DNA of 64,000 bases from Gari tellinella (GCA_922989275.2 OV277861.1:48585623-48649622), one strand, 5' to 3'. Counted from the first letter of the stretch, positions 9,716-21,391 are shown. Made by a program: numbers and translations. The notes: a model not told the origin generated them from the letters alone.

Positions 9716-10139
9716 TAAATTAGGTATATATTGGCAAGTGTTGCTGGTGAGGACATCGATGACCTTACTTGAATTAAACCCCACTCGAAAGCGCAACATG
9801 GTGCGTTTAGTGACTACGATTATACTAGGAGACTCGGGTATAATAGTTTAACAACAACTTTTCGAACTTGCTCAATGTGGAGTGTTAATCCACTGAGGAT
9901 CACAACTGTAACAAGATTCACGTAATGAGCCGAAACAACCCGACTCTTTACGATTCGCTCTCGATTATTGATTTATACTGCGTCATCTCTCTGTAATTTA
10001 TTCATGCATAAAAGTTCAACGTCAGGTCAATATTGTCGAACAATACATAGCTTGCAAGTATTGTTTTTATACACGTTTTAATATAGTACTTTCCAGTATA
10101 CAATACACCCCTCTATTTCTACCACAAAATAGAATTAAT

Positions 10140-10255
10140 ATTGCGGTGTTTAAAGCAGGTTGCTGCTTAAATGAACTTTGTGCTTCAATCTTATATTGAT
10201 GAAGCTGTAACCTGTTTTAAAACAAATTATAGGGTTGATATAGAGAGGTTTCACC
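10140..10255. repeat. Degraded family C element
   Basis: GTTTAAAGCAGGTTGCTGC and GAAGCTGTAACCTG form remnants of the hairpin, followed by ATATAGAGAGGTTTCAC. The left end is lost. Confidence 0.4.
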
Positions 10256-10279
10256 ATTTATATATACAATACTACTTAC

Positions 10280-10413
10280 GACCACCTCCCATGGGACTGT
10301 GGATGACAACAGGGGCCGGGTCACTTCTACAGCAGCGACAGCAGCAGCAGCAACACGTGCAAAGAAGTACCAAGATGACGAGACCAACAATACCACCGAC
10401 AATAGGAACCCAA
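10280..10413 (-). CDS. Exon 3 of the Shisa-like gene (membrane segment)
   Basis: The acceptor is ATATGTTTCAG and the donor is GTAAGTAG. In the frame set by exon 2 it encodes WVPIVGGIVGLVILVLL, then a run of nine cysteines within eleven residues, then RSDPAPVVIHSPMGGG. This is a single membrane span with a juxtamembrane cysteine cluster. Two other frames are also open over part of it, but only this one joins both neighbours. Confidence 0.8.
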
Positions 10414-10531
10414 CTGAAACATATCGTACTCAGTTTATTATGTCTCTAATGTACGCTTTTAATTTTTTTTTTTTTTAATTTTGCCTATTTCACTTTGCGA
10501 ATCTTTTTTTAAATGGATATTTTTTAATGAG

Positions 10532-10726
10532 TTACAGTAGAGAAAAAGTTATTATTTCCCAATAAAACGTTTACGCTAAAACTATTATTTCCAGTGCAAA
10601 CAGTTTGCCACTCAGATAAAAATGAAGTCAGAATTGTCAAAAAGTTGTCCTTCTAAAGATTTTAGTGTTTTGCGTTTGCGCTTCGTTTGCGTTTAAACGG
10701 GAAAGAATAACGTATTCTGCACTGTA
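10532..10726. mobile_element. Family A MITE, hairpin partly deleted
   Basis: The ends are TACAGTAGAGAAAAAG and CGTATTCTGCACTGTA. Only the AAACAGTTTGCCACTC part of the central hairpin remains. Confidence 0.75.
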
Positions 10727-10949
10727 TTAAAAATACGGAAACTATTTTTTGTAAAACACTGAGCCCATGATGTAGCCCTTACCTGGAGTCGAGTGTAACC
10801 TGTGTCAGTAATGAACAAAATTGTATTGACCTTAACTTCGTCCATACTATGTAACTCTTCTGGATTAGTAAATTCCCTTGTTGATCTTTTTAGATACCAA
10901 AACATGAACCATTCTACTTTGAATTCTGGGTAGTTTGACAAATACTGGT

Positions 10950-11030
10950 CTAAATAAGTGAACAGTGTATACCAAGATCAGAGGATTCCTACAGGAGCCC
11001 TCTGACCTGAGTCTACATTGTAATGAAATA
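10950..11030. repeat. Family F hairpin
   Basis: Arms ATCAGAGGATTCC and AGCCCTCTGACCTGAGTC lie around CTACAGG, beside TACATTGTA. Confidence 0.5.
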
Positions 11031-11531
11031 AGTATACATGTATTTCTAAACAGTTCCATGGTGTTGAAAGATGTACGGGCTTATGGATAGAAGTAAACAT
11101 TGCACATATGAGATCTTTATCACATGTAGTTCTATAGTAATAGCTTATGTTAAATTTAGTTTATTTGATCTCTAAATCACATTGACCTTTGTCTGACATG
11201 GCCAGACAATTTAATTCCCGACATCGTTATTAGACGATTACATCATTAGCAAACGTTGGCACAAACGATACTGACAAAAATAACAAGAAGATTGCAATTA
11301 AAATACCATAAAAATCTAAACTGAACCATGTTTAATTCTACGAATTACTTTACACTTCGTCCTTTCTTATTTAAAAACCTCCTATTTAAACGACATCGCC
11401 TCAATATCTGAAACGTTCGCTACATTGTTCGTCAACTAATCTTAGTTTGGGCACCCTATGTATAGGCTTTCAGGAAAATAGTCAACGAAAAACCGCATAA
11501 AACAAAGTGCAAACTTTCTTTGTGAGTTGAG
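11031..11531. other. Unassigned intron 2 sequence
   Basis: No coding, RNA or clear repeat signal is seen. Confidence 0.4.
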
Positions 11532-11730
11532 TACAGTCGAAACTTGATCTTTCGAACTCATTTAAATCAATCGTAGCAGTATTTCATGAGTTGAATTTTG
11601 ATAACTCGATCTCGCTTAAGGAAAAAATATCCGTATTTCAAGGTTAAAACGTGGCTCAGCCACGTTTTAACTTTGACATATGGGTATATTCGAACTAACG
11701 CGAGTTCGAAGCATCGAGTTTCGACTGCAT
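11532..11730. mobile_element. Family G MITE
   Basis: The ends are TACAGTCGAAACTTGATC and GCATCGAGTTTCGACTGCA. The centre is AACGTGGCTCAGCCACGTT. It is about 200 bp with a TA flank, consistent with pogo/mariner-type ends. Confidence 0.85.
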
Positions 11731-11784
11731 ATTTTTCACTTAGATATGATTTCCATATGTTATGTGATAAAAAGAATCTCATAT

Positions 11785-11903
11785 TCGTGCTCATTATTTT
11801 TCATTTTTAATAAACTCGTTGACTAAAATGAATGACGCTCGCCAAGGCTCGCGTCATATTATTGGAGTCAACTCGTTTATTAAAAATGATAAATAACGAG
11901 CAC
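11785..11903. repeat. Foldback element beside exon 2
   Basis: Arms CGTGCTCATTATTTTTCAT and TTTAATAAACTCGTTGAC recur inverted, around CGCTCGCCAAGGCTCGCG. It ends 30 bp from the exon 2 donor. Confidence 0.75.
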
Positions 11904-11932
11904 TCATACAAGATCCTCTAAATAATACTCAC

Positions 11933-12134
11933 ATATGGTCTTCCATCCAGGACTTGAAGCAATCCTCATTCCTCTCGTCAGTGGATACTCTCCACAGTAT
12001 ATTGTTACAGCATGCCTTTAACATGCTAAGGGAAGGGTTCAGGCAGCAGTAGTCGTTACACAGGAACGAGGAATGGTGATCTCCATACACATCATTGTAG
12101 GCCGAGCAACAGTCAGCTGCCTCTGCATGTTCAC
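11933..12134 (-). CDS. Exon 2 of the Shisa-like gene (cysteine-rich ectodomain)
   Basis: The acceptor is CATCTTGTTGCAG and the donor is GTGAGTATT. It enters at phase 1 and leaves at phase 2. It encodes 66 full codons with cysteine pairs DCC, YCC and ACC plus single cysteines at 41 and 74. That is eight in all, an even number suited to four disulfides. No transposon match is seen. This is the most recognisable exon of the gene. Confidence 0.8.
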
Positions 12135-12171
12135 CTGCAACAAGATGTACAAACATGTATATAACTAGTGA

Positions 12172-12567
12172 TACAGTGAAACCCCTCTAAACCGGACACC
12201 TGTGGGGACAACATATATGTCCGGTTTAAAGAGGTTTCCTGTTTAAAGGGGTTTAAACCCATATCTTGTTTTCTGGTATGGAAGATAGCTGATCACTTTA
12301 AGCAGGATGACAATAAAACAGAATGCGCCTTAAGGCGCATTCTGCTTTACTTTCAACCTACTTTAAGCTATTATCTGCTAGAATATAGAAACTATTTCTG
12401 ATGATACATATTCATGAATGTATTTTCTTCAGTGAAGGAATAAATCAAAGGCGTAAAAATGCATATTTATGATGTAATTGGTTCAAATAAAGAAGGGTTA
12501 AGGTTTTTTCCGGTTAAGAGAGAATTCCGGTATTTAGAGGGTCCGTTTTAGAGGTGTTTCACTGCAT
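12172..12567. mobile_element. Family H MITE containing a family B body
   Basis: The ends are CAGTGAAACCCCTCTAAACC and GAGGTGTTTCACTG, with inner CCGGACA/TCCGGTT repeats. The middle (about 12245-12510) is a family B body with its TTAAGCAGGATG hairpin and GCCTTAAGGC centre. The second family H copy (58224-58609) has the same make-up. Confidence 0.8.
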
Positions 12568-12980
12568 ACAGTAAAACGACCACTAAATTGTGGTGATTAT
12601 TAAGTTTCTACGATACCTGACTGATATGCCCTTTATCCCAAAGTCTCTTTCTAGTTTTAGAATCAGGTGAGTACTTAAAGCAGGTTGAAAGTAAATTAGA
12701 ATGCCCATTAAGGTGCATTCTGCTTTACTATCAGCCTGCTTTAAGTCACCACCTGCTAGGATATAGAAAATATTTCCCTTGTTACATGTTTATGACTGTA
12801 TAAATTGAAATGTACTATTTTCTTCAGGGGAGGTAACACTTAAATGTGCTACAATGCGTATTTATGGGGTAATGGGTTAAAGCACAATGACACTGTCACC
12901 TTGCTTTAAACTTTCATTTGCCTTTTATTCAAGCAATAACCTTTGTTTAAGTAATCGTAATAGAGCGGTTTTACTGTAAC
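12568..12980. mobile_element. Family C MITE with nested family B
   Basis: The outer ends are TACAGTAAAACGACCAC and GCGGTTTTACTGTA. A family B copy (about 12629-12884), with CCCTTTATCCCAAAG and TGGGGTAATGGGTTAA ends, sits in the family C hairpin. The right family C arm (GTCACCTTGCTTTAAAC) follows it. Confidence 0.75.
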
Positions 12981-13149
12981 TATACATATAACTAAAGGTG
13001 ATTTATACTCCAGCACAACTCATGGTTAATAGTATACCAATGGATATAACTTTTTATACCCTAATGATAATACATTTAAATAATTCAAGAATGAAGAGAC
13101 GTTTAAGATTGTGTTCACCATTACTGAAACATTCCCAATGATTCTTATC

Positions 13150-13340
13150 AGGGCTCCAGATAAGATGGGATAAATTGAACAAATCCAACATTTTCTCACT
13201 CATTTCAGCACCAAATCCTATGGTGTTACCACTCATTAGAATCGTCTCGAAGAGACGATTCTAATGAGTAGTGACACCATAGGGTTTACTGTAGAATTAA
13301 AGATTTTAGATTTTGAAATACTCTCCTTATCTGGAGCTCT
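13150..13340. mobile_element. Family J MITE
   Basis: The ends are CAGGGCTCCAGATAAG and CTTATCTGGAGCTCT. A central palindrome at 13214-13284 (ATGGTGTTACCACTCATTAG arm) meets at GTCTCGAAGAGAC. Other copies are at 33956-34145 and 39495-39692. Confidence 0.8.
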
Positions 13341-13702
13341 GTCTAATGAAACCTAACAAGGAAATATCCGGACTAAAATCGGAAAGACAGAACTTATCAA
13401 CGAACGAGACCCTTAACGCCAACACGATTACTAAGGTACTTGAGAACAAGTAAGCAAAACTATACCACCGTGGAAATAATAAGTTAGTCAAGTAGTTTCA
13501 TGTGTCCATCACATTGACCTTTGACCAATATTAACGTCGAAATGACAACTGCCTTATGCCTTGGACAGTAGTTTATGTGTGTGTATAAAAGATCATTACA
13601 GTTTGAGATGATGTGCTATTTCCATTATTAGGTAAGGACCATACACCAATCATTTCTGCAATGGTTTAACACAATCGGTCAAGAAGAATTTGAGTTTGAG
13701 TT
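13341..13702. other. Unassigned intron 1 sequence
   Basis: Nothing recognisable as a gene or element was found. Confidence 0.4.
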
Positions 13703-13913
13703 CAACCCATTACCCCATATTCTGTTTCAAGTTTTGAAAAGAACTGACCACTTAAAGCAGGTTGAAAGTAAAGCAGAATGTGCTACAACATATTAGAAAC
13801 TATTTCTTATGCTACGTATTCATTACTGTATAATGTGGAACTATTTTCTTCAGTGGAATAATAAATTAAAGGAGTAAAAGTGCGTATTATGGATTAATGG
13901 GTTGAAATTAAAT
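13703..13913. mobile_element. Family B MITE, hairpin half deleted
   Basis: The ends are AACCCATTACCCCATA and ATGGATTAATGGGTT. Only the left hairpin arm (TTAAAGCAGGTTGAAAGT) remains. Confidence 0.7.
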
Positions 13914-13947
13914 TATCAAGCTGGCTTCCAAGGCACCTAAGTTCCTT

Positions 13948-14199
13948 TTAACCCTTTGCCCAATAACCCATTTATAACATTAAATACAGGTGATCACTTA
14001 AAGCATGTTGAAAGTAAAGCAGAATGTGCCTTATGGCACATTCTGCTTTACTTTCAGGTTGCTTTAAACTACCATCTATTAGGCTATATAAAATATTTGT
14101 TATGGTAATTGTTCATGAGAGAATAAACTGGAACTATTTTCTTCAGTGCTAGAATAAATTAAATGTGCTAAAAGTCGCTTCTATAGGGGAAAGGGTTAA
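13948..14199. mobile_element. Family B MITE
   Basis: The ends are TTAACCCTTTGCCCAATA and TAGGGGAAAGGGTTAA, both with TTAA. The full hairpin is present with a GCCTTATGGC centre. Confidence 0.85.
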
Positions 14200-14880
14200 C
14201 TCGTTATCCCCTGAATCTTCCAATAAATAATTCCAGTTTGCAACAAAGTCTAGTCCATTTTAGACTATTTAGGGATGTTGTTTGTAATACATTACTGTAT
14301 GACAAACAGTGAAGTCCCTGATCAGAGAGTACACTTTTGGTAAATGACGCATATATGCGTCACTGTGGCTCAATGAGTTTAGGGTAGCTTTCACTGAAGC
14401 TCAGTACTCGCAAAATTATGAAACTTTGCTTGAAGAATAATTCTAGTCTAAAAAGCACCGTGTGCCTATAAAGGTAACCTTTACCGTTTGGTTTGTCTTT
14501 AAGATCTCTCTTTTAATTACAATTGTTTTTCTCCAAAATGAATAAAGTTAATGATAAAAAATGAATTAGATTAGATTTATTATTATAAAATATTTTAGTC
14601 TCGTGTAATTAGTTGTTCAAAACATTCAAAACAATAACTTCAAAGAAGAGTGCTAGGATTGCCCTATCGCTTATATGAGGAACTGTTCTGTTATATTCAA
14701 TGCAAACTCAAGTTTGTTGATGCATATATGAATAACTAACTGATTCAGTTTGTTTTTATCACTATCTTAGCAAAAAAAGGCAAATTAAGGCAAACTGACT
14801 GATTTCTGAAGTTTTCTGTATACCTATATAAGGAAAATAGTGTTTAACCCCTTTTCTATAACTTTCTTTACTGACCTACC
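14200..14880. other. Unassigned intron 1 sequence with old element debris
   Basis: A stretch near 14250-14340 (TAGTCCATTTTAGACTATT, ACAAACAGTGAAGTCCCTG) resembles family M. The rest is AT-rich without coding signal. Confidence 0.35.
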
Positions 14881-15560
14881 TTTTCACCGAACATAACTAT
14901 GCCATATTCACAAATGACTGAGCTTTTGTCAATGTGATCATTCCGAATAAGATATATGAAGCTTGGGTTTTAATGTGGGTTTAAACACAAAGCTTTTCCT
15001 ATGATTTGACCTAATGATTTACTTTCTGACCTTGCGTAACTCACATTCATACTTTATATGGATGTTGTCTAGATGATTATTCTGAGCAAGCTATACGAGT
15101 TAAGGGCTAACAGTACGCCCTGTAAAGTGTTCGGAAGCCATTTCTTTGATTTGGCCTACTTACCTACTTTCAAGTCCGACACTGACCTTGATTTATCAAG
15201 GTGATCATTCTCAGCTAGATTCAAGAAATTACTTGAACAAAAATGGGTATAGTCTACTTGTTGACCCCAAGTAATCCATATTACTATTGTGTTAAGGTTA
15301 TCATCTCTGAGCCAGTTTAAACGTTACAAATTGATGGCTAAAATGTTTGCTCCAATAGTGTTTTAGAGCAATTTCTGGTTTGACCTAGTGTTTACCTAAG
15401 TTTCAAAACAAAATAATTCAACCTAACCCATTGTCTAGCTTTGATAAAAGTTGTCATTCTAAGCAAGTTTCAAGAATATTCGGCTAAAGTTTGGCCCCTG
15501 GAGTGGAAAAAGGCGTTTTCATCATTTTGACCTACTGACATTCTTCATTACTTCATTACT
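14881..15560. repeat. Degenerate tandem repeat of TGACCTA type
   Basis: Blocks of roughly 100-140 bp recur with phrases such as GTGATCATTCT, GAGCAAGTTTCAAGAA and TTTGACCTA at about 14930, 15063, 15196, 15298 and 15435. This resembles the old interspersed TGACCTAGTGACC repeats common in bivalve genomes. A related piece is at 21850-22010. Confidence 0.55.
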
Positions 15561-15899
15561 CGACATGACTTATACTTATGTGTGGCCTAATGTTATCAAG
15601 AACATCAAACTTACAACATTTCACGAAGATAAGAAAAGTTTTGACTTTTTTAAAAGACTACAGTACAAGTCTTTAAAAGTTTCTGTTTTATTTTCTAAGG
15701 CAAACACATATGTTGGTTTTAATTGTTTAACATTATCTATTCTAGGAATGGTCTCCATTTTATACTGTGTATGTCTAGCTTATCTCTGTTTTGTGCTATT
15801 TGCTTTTCAATATTTAATTTTCTTGTCAATGTATTTTTGAAATGGCCAAAAGTGGGATTTCTTTATTGTTTTTTGTTTGTTTGGAATATATAGCATTTT

Positions 15900-16790
15900 G
15901 TTGTAATAAATATTTCTTTGCATAGTCTCTCATATTGTTTCTTTTATTTTAAAATTATTCCTAATATTAATATGTTCTAACCAATTACATATGTTATTCC
16001 AAAAGTGTTGTACATGATTGCACTCCCAGAATAGGTGTCACATATATTGCTTTGTTTGATATTATATTTCCTCAATGATGTGTTTGCTGGGATAATTGTA
16101 TTTACAAATTTGTACTTGAGGTTTCTGAGTGTATTATCAATTGTAGAGGTTTATATGTTTTTGTAGTCATTTACCTAATTTATATCTGCATTGCCTAAGT
16201 CCTGTTCCCACTTATCTTGTGTTTTTTTCTCAAATTTGAGCTGTTTTACCTGCATATTGTATAAGAATGTATTCGTTTGTTTAGCATTTAGCAGCTTTTG
16301 CAATAAGGTAACATTTGGTTGTAATGCATCATTCATATTTTCTAGTTTTATTTTTTATTTCTCCACTGTTTTGGTATACAGGACTTTAGTTGATTATAAA
16401 AGAGAATTTCATTTTTAGTTAGATTATTTAAGTTTTTTAGGGTTTCAAAGTTTTAAAATTATTTGGTTATATAGTTGCATATATCACTAATATGTTTAAT
16501 TCATTTTACGAAAAACTGCTTTCTAAATATAGTTTTGTTTTTGGTGAATAGATTTTTGTTGTTCCATAAAATTATATTGATTATTTTTAAATGTTTGTGT
16601 CATCATTTATTTGCGTCCATGCAACCATAATTTCTTGTAAGAAGGTATTTTGTTCGAACATTTCTGAGACAATAGTTTCATTTAGCTCACTTTCGAAAAT
16701 AAGTTGTCCACCATATGTGTTTGAACATTTCCTTTTTATCACTGTTTCACTTCCTCTCTCACACAAAAAAATCACCTCAAGTGTGTAAAT
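15900..16790 (-). mobile_element. Decayed L1/Tx1-type LINE relic
   Basis: On the minus strand, short pieces with many stops read HLFWECNHVQHFWNNICNW and, upstream, FEKKTQDKWEQDLG and LRNLKYKFVNTIIP. This follows the layout of the C-terminal part of L1-like ORF2. A further upstream segment (16775-16587) is open for 62 codons. Boundaries are approximate. Confidence 0.6.
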
Positions 16791-16869
16791 GTATGCTGTG
16801 TTATATGGAATTGTATAACATGAAATATAATGAAATAAAATTCATTACAAAAAATGTCAAGACGTTCGG

Positions 16870-16884
16870 TTACCCTAACCCTAA
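16870..16884 (+). repeat. Two CCCTAA units
   Basis: TACCCTAACCCTAATG gives two telomere-type units. This is too short to indicate more than chance or an old interstitial site. Confidence 0.3.
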
Positions 16885-17092
16885 TGCTAGAGCCCTAAGC
16901 TTGAACTGTGTTTAAATTGGGCGTTCTATGAGGCGACAGTGTCTGTAGCCGGACACTAGTTAGGCATGAACAATATATACAGACTATATGAAATATATAA
17001 GAATTTTCCTTGGGCTATCTTGTCTGATGATTGAGCATGAAACTACATAAACTATATAAAATGGATGAAACTAACTAAACGTGGATGAGCTA

Positions 17093-20000
17093 CTGATGTT
17101 GAGCTGTTTGAGGAGCGCTATTGCTCAGCGTCGGCGTGGCTAATGATGTACTGTAGCACCAGCGCTATTCGAATAAGACTGCTCAGCGTTGTTGAACCCT
17201 ATGATGAGATCAGATTGCTGAGCGTGGTCTCTGCTGAACCAAACCTTGATTCCACTACAGTTCTATAACACCAATGTTCCAGCTTGTCATGGACCCTCTA
17301 TGATGTATCGTCGATCTGTAGCAAACCTTCACGTTTATTAATACGGTCCCATACAAATCTCAATGATCTGAAGCAACCTACTACCGAGCTATTATCAAAA
17401 GTAAGCTATCCCGTTAATAGCTTGTGGAGAGAGTTGTCGTGTGAACGAATTAGCAATCTCCCTGTGTTCAATATCTCTACAGGTTATATTCACCGACCGT
17501 CTAACATTGAATAGTTCTTTCAATATGCATAAATTAGTCTAAATAGATGATTATTCCTAATAATTAAGAAAATACCAACTTTTACTTTTACACCAGCAAG
17601 TTATAAACTTTGGTTATGTTTAAAATGTCCAGTACAGAAAAATAATAACTTTAAAGCTTATTTGAGAGAAAATACACAAAATTCAGTTTTTGGTATACAG
17701 TCAGCATAAAGCGTAGACATTTACATTAGGCAAAGAACAAAAAAACGTACGATGTGCGTTATCTTCGCACTGTCTCTATATAAATCAACTGGTAATATAC
17801 ACATATGTTTAAGAGGCTTAATAGCTACACAAAGATTATTTCTGACAAAAAATATATTCCACTAGATAACGCCAAATACACAAATCTGATGTTGAGCTGT
17901 TTGACGAGCGCTATTGCTCAGCGTCGGCGTGGCTAATGATGTACTGTAGCACCAGCGCTATTCTAATAAGACTGCTCGGCGTTGTTGAACCCTATGATGA
18001 GATTTAGTCTCGAACAGATTGCTGAGCGTGGTCTCTGCTGAACCAAACCTTGATTCCACTACAGTTCTATAACACCAATGTTCCAGCTTGTCATGGAACC
18101 TCTATGATGTATCGTCGATCTGTAGCAAACCTTCACGTTTATTAATAACTGTTTTCGGTCCCATACAGAAGCAACCTACTACCGAGCTATTATCAAAAGT
18201 AAGCTATCCCGTTAATAGCTTGTGGAGAGAGTTGTCGTGTGAACGAATTAGCAATCTCCCTGTGTTCAATATCTCTACAGGTTATATTCACCGACCGTCT
18301 AATATTGAACAGTTCTTTCAATATGCATAAATTAGTCTAATTAGATGATTATTCCTAATAATTAAGAAAATGCCAACTTTTACTTTTACACCAGCAAGTT
18401 ATAAACTTTGGTTATGTTTAAAATGTCCAGTGCAGAAAAAAATGACTTTAAAGCTTATTTGAGAGAAAATACACAAAATTCAGTTTTTGGTATACAGTCA
18501 GCATAAAGCGTAGACATTTACATTAGGCAAATAACAAAAAAACGTACGATGTGCGTTATCTTCGCACTGTCTCTATATAAATCAACTGGTAATATACACA
18601 TATGTTTAAGAGGCTTAATAGCTACACAAAGATTATTTCTGACAAAAAATATATTCCACTAGATAACGCCAAATACACAAATCTGATGTTGAGCTATTTG
18701 ACGAGCGCTATTGCTCAGCGTCGGCGTGGCTAATGATGTACTGTAGCACCAGCGCTATTCTAATAAGACTGCTCGGCGTTGTTGAACCCTATGATGAGAT
18801 TTAGTCTCGAACAGATTGCTGAGCGTGGTCTCTGCTGAACCAAACCTTGATTCCACTACAGTTCTATAACACCAATGTTCCAGCTTGTCATGGAACCTCT
18901 ATGATGTATCGTCGATCTGTAGCAAACCTTCACGTTTATTAATAACTGTTTTCGGTCCCATACAGAAGCAACCTACTACCGAGCTATTATCAAAAGTAAG
19001 CTATCCCGTTAATAGCTTGTGGAGAGAGTTGTCGTGTGAACGAATTAGCAATCTCCCTGTGTTCAATATCTCTACAGGTTATATTCACCAACCGTCTAAT
19101 ATTGAACAGTTCTTTCAATATGCATAAATTAGTCTAATTAGATGATTATTCCTAATAATTAAGAAAATGCCAACTTTTACTTTTACACCAGCAAGTTATA
19201 AACTTTGGTTATGTTTAAAATGTCCAGTGCAGAAAAAAATGACTTTAAAGCTTATTTGAGAGAAAATACACAAAATTCAGTTTTTGGTATACAGTCAGCA
19301 TAAAGCGTAGACATTTACATTAGGCAAATAACAAAAAAACGTACGATGTGCGTTATCTTCGCACTGTCTCTATATAAATCAACTGGTAATATACACATAT
19401 GTTTAAGAGGCTTAATAGCTACACAAAGATTATTTCTGACAAAAAATATATTCCACTAGATAACGCCAAATACACAAATCTGATGTTGAGCTATTTGACG
19501 AGCGCTATTGCTCAGCGTCGGCGTGGCTAATGATGTACTGTAGCACCGGCGCTATTCTAATAATACTGCTCGGCGTTGTTGAACCCTATGATGAGATTTA
19601 GTCTCGAACAGATTGCTGAGCGTGGTCTCTGCTGAACCAAACCTTGATTCCACTACAGTTCTATAACACCAATGTTCCAGCTTGTCATGGAACCTCTATG
19701 ATGTATCGTCGATCTGTAGCAAACCTTCACGTTTATTAATAACTGTTTTCGGTCCCATACAGAAGCAACCTACTACCGAGCTATTATCAAAAGTAAGCTA
19801 TCCCGTTAATAGCTTGTGGAGAGAGTTGTCGTGTGAACGAATTAGCAATCTCCCTGTGTTCAATATCTCTACAGGTTATATTCACCGACCGTCTAATATT
19901 GAACAGTTCTTTCAATATGCATAAATTAGTCTAATTAGATGATTATTCCTAATAATTAAGAAAATGCCAACTTTTACTTTTACACCAGCAAGTTATAAAC

Positions 20001-20274
20001 TTTGGTTATGTTTAAAATGTCCAGTGCAGAAAAAAATGACTTTAAAGCTTATTTGAGAGAAAATACACAAAATTCAGTTTTTGGTATACAGTCAGCATAA
20101 AGCGTAGACATTTACATTAGGCAAATAACAAAAAAACGTACGATGTGCGTTATCTTCGCACTGTCTCTATATAAATCAACTGGTAATATACACATATGTT
20201 TAAGAGGCTTAATAGCTACACAAAGATTATTTCTGACAAAAAATATATTCCACTAGATAACGCCAAATACACAA
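17093..20274. repeat. Tandem array of four ~797-bp units in intron 1
   Basis: Units are 17093-17885, 17886-18682, 18683-19479 and 19480-20274, each starting CTGATGTTGAGCT. Units 2-4 differ at only a handful of bases. Unit 1 is more diverged: it lacks TTTAGTCTCGAA and differs around 17341-17380. Each unit holds an open frame of 76-80 codons beginning MSW. No family is recognised. Confidence 0.92.
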
Positions 20275-20727
20275 CTTCTAGAAAGTTTACTTATAATGCG
20301 ATATCACCAAACACAGAGATCTACCAACACTGTGGCGGTCATGTTTTTTTTGTTGCTGTTTTTTAACATATTTCAAAGGCTATCAATTGAGAGCGGTCAC
20401 AGTAGCCCATCTTCCGGCTCAAGTGAGTTGAAATTTTTGGAAACTAATAGTGTCCAACTGAAGAGTTAGGAAGTTTACAGTTTATTCAATCTTCTCAGCA
20501 CATACATATGTGAAATGAGGAATGGACATACATGTAGAACAAGTAACAACGCGTTTATTGGGAAAGAATAACAGATCATCCACTGTAAGCCTTGAATGAC
20601 TTAACATTTCCAGAGCCATGTTTGACTATACATGCATTTACAAAACCGTTTGAATCTATAGAACCCAAGAAAATAACGCAGCGTCTGTTCAGGATCCTTA
20701 CTGTTGGCCATTTGTATTCAGGATTCG
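20275..20727. other. Unassigned, with family A right-end fragment
   Basis: Positions 20550-20588 are a family A right end (GCGTTTATTGGGAAAG to TCCACTGTA). A worn hairpin half lies at about 20640-20710. Nothing else was seen. Confidence 0.4.
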
Positions 20728-20996
20728 TTAACAGGGCTGCCATTTCTCCGGATTTTAACTAAATCTTCGGATTTTTTCCCCAGTACATGGTAGCTTAAAG
20801 CAGGCTGAAAGTAAAGCAGAATGCGCCTTAAAGGCGCGTTCTGCTTTATTTTTAACCTGCTTTAAGCAACACGTGTCTAAAAAAAAAAACAACAGACTAT
20901 GGGTAAAAGGTATAATTCGAAAGATCGCGCTTAAAAGATTGAACATTTTTGAAATCTTATGATTTTTTTTATATTAAATTATGGCAGCTCTGAACC
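20728..20996. mobile_element. Family K MITE with family B-type core
   Basis: The ends are CAGGGCTGCCATTTCTCC and TTATGGCAGCTCTG. The middle is the family B hairpin (TTAAAGCAGGCTGAAAGT) with a GCCTTAAAGGC centre. The second copy, 57252-57510, has the same inner join at ACATGGTAGC. Confidence 0.7.
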
Positions 20997-20999
20997 TAG

Positions 21000-21300
21000 C
21001 GACGACTATAATCGTTCTTTACAAACTATGAACCTGTGTAGAGTACATCTGTCCTATGCAAACATTATAGACCCAGATCAGAGGACTCCAGAAAGGAGCC
21101 CTCTGACCAGGGTCTACACTGTTTGTCATTTTGTAAAGAGTTAGGGAGAGTGTGCGTTAATCTTCAACTGCAAGAAAACCATCTATTTTCCTTAAAAAGT
21201 TGACTGCACTTGTAAACACTGATATGATTGTCAAACGGTTCAGATCCGGATTGGACACTAGATTTCTAAATTGGGTATCTAATCTGGATAAAAATTATGT
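21000..21300. repeat. Family F hairpin and worn hairpin remnants
   Basis: The family F hairpin at about 21055-21130 has arms AGACCCAGATCAGAGG and CCCTCTGACCAGGGTCTAC. A decayed hairpin follows near 21235-21300 with CGGTTCAGATCCGGAT. Confidence 0.5.
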
Positions 21301-21391
21301 ACATGTAGTATGATTATTTTAGATTGGCTTAGCAGTGCATGGGTCCAACAAAACATTACACCATGATCCTTTTAGAAGAGGTATTGTGAAG

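Larger units (their letters stand above)
5690..10043. mobile_element. Element T1 (outer copy), split by a LINE
   Basis: Inverted ends TTGTTCGATAATATTGACC (5690) and GGTCAATATTGTCGAACAA (10043) enclose two T1 halves, 5690-5870 and about 9381-10043. Together they match the intact copy at 6313-7302 in inverted orientation. The right half keeps both tRNA-like segments. The middle is a LINE inserted later. No transposase is encoded. Confidence 0.8.

Noticed and set aside
10217..10402. Open frame with an alanine-valine run opposite the CAG-rich segment
   Set aside because: It overlaps exon 3 of the Shisa-like gene in another frame on the same strand. Only the exon 3 frame fits the neighbouring splice phases.
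16870..16884. Interstitial telomere
   Set aside because: Only two CCCTAA units, within expectation for AT-rich DNA of this size.
17970..18030. Possible C/D snoRNA (ATGATGA followed by CTGA) in the tandem unit
   Set aside because: Spacing is too short and no terminal stem was found.
17284..19924. The 76-80 codon frame in each ~797-bp unit as a gene
   Set aside because: Identity between units reflects recent amplification, so lack of stops is not evidence of selection. No domain was recognised. It is kept only as a finding to test.
17093..20274. CRISPR array
   Set aside because: Units are ~797 bp with no spacers, and the window is clearly animal DNA.
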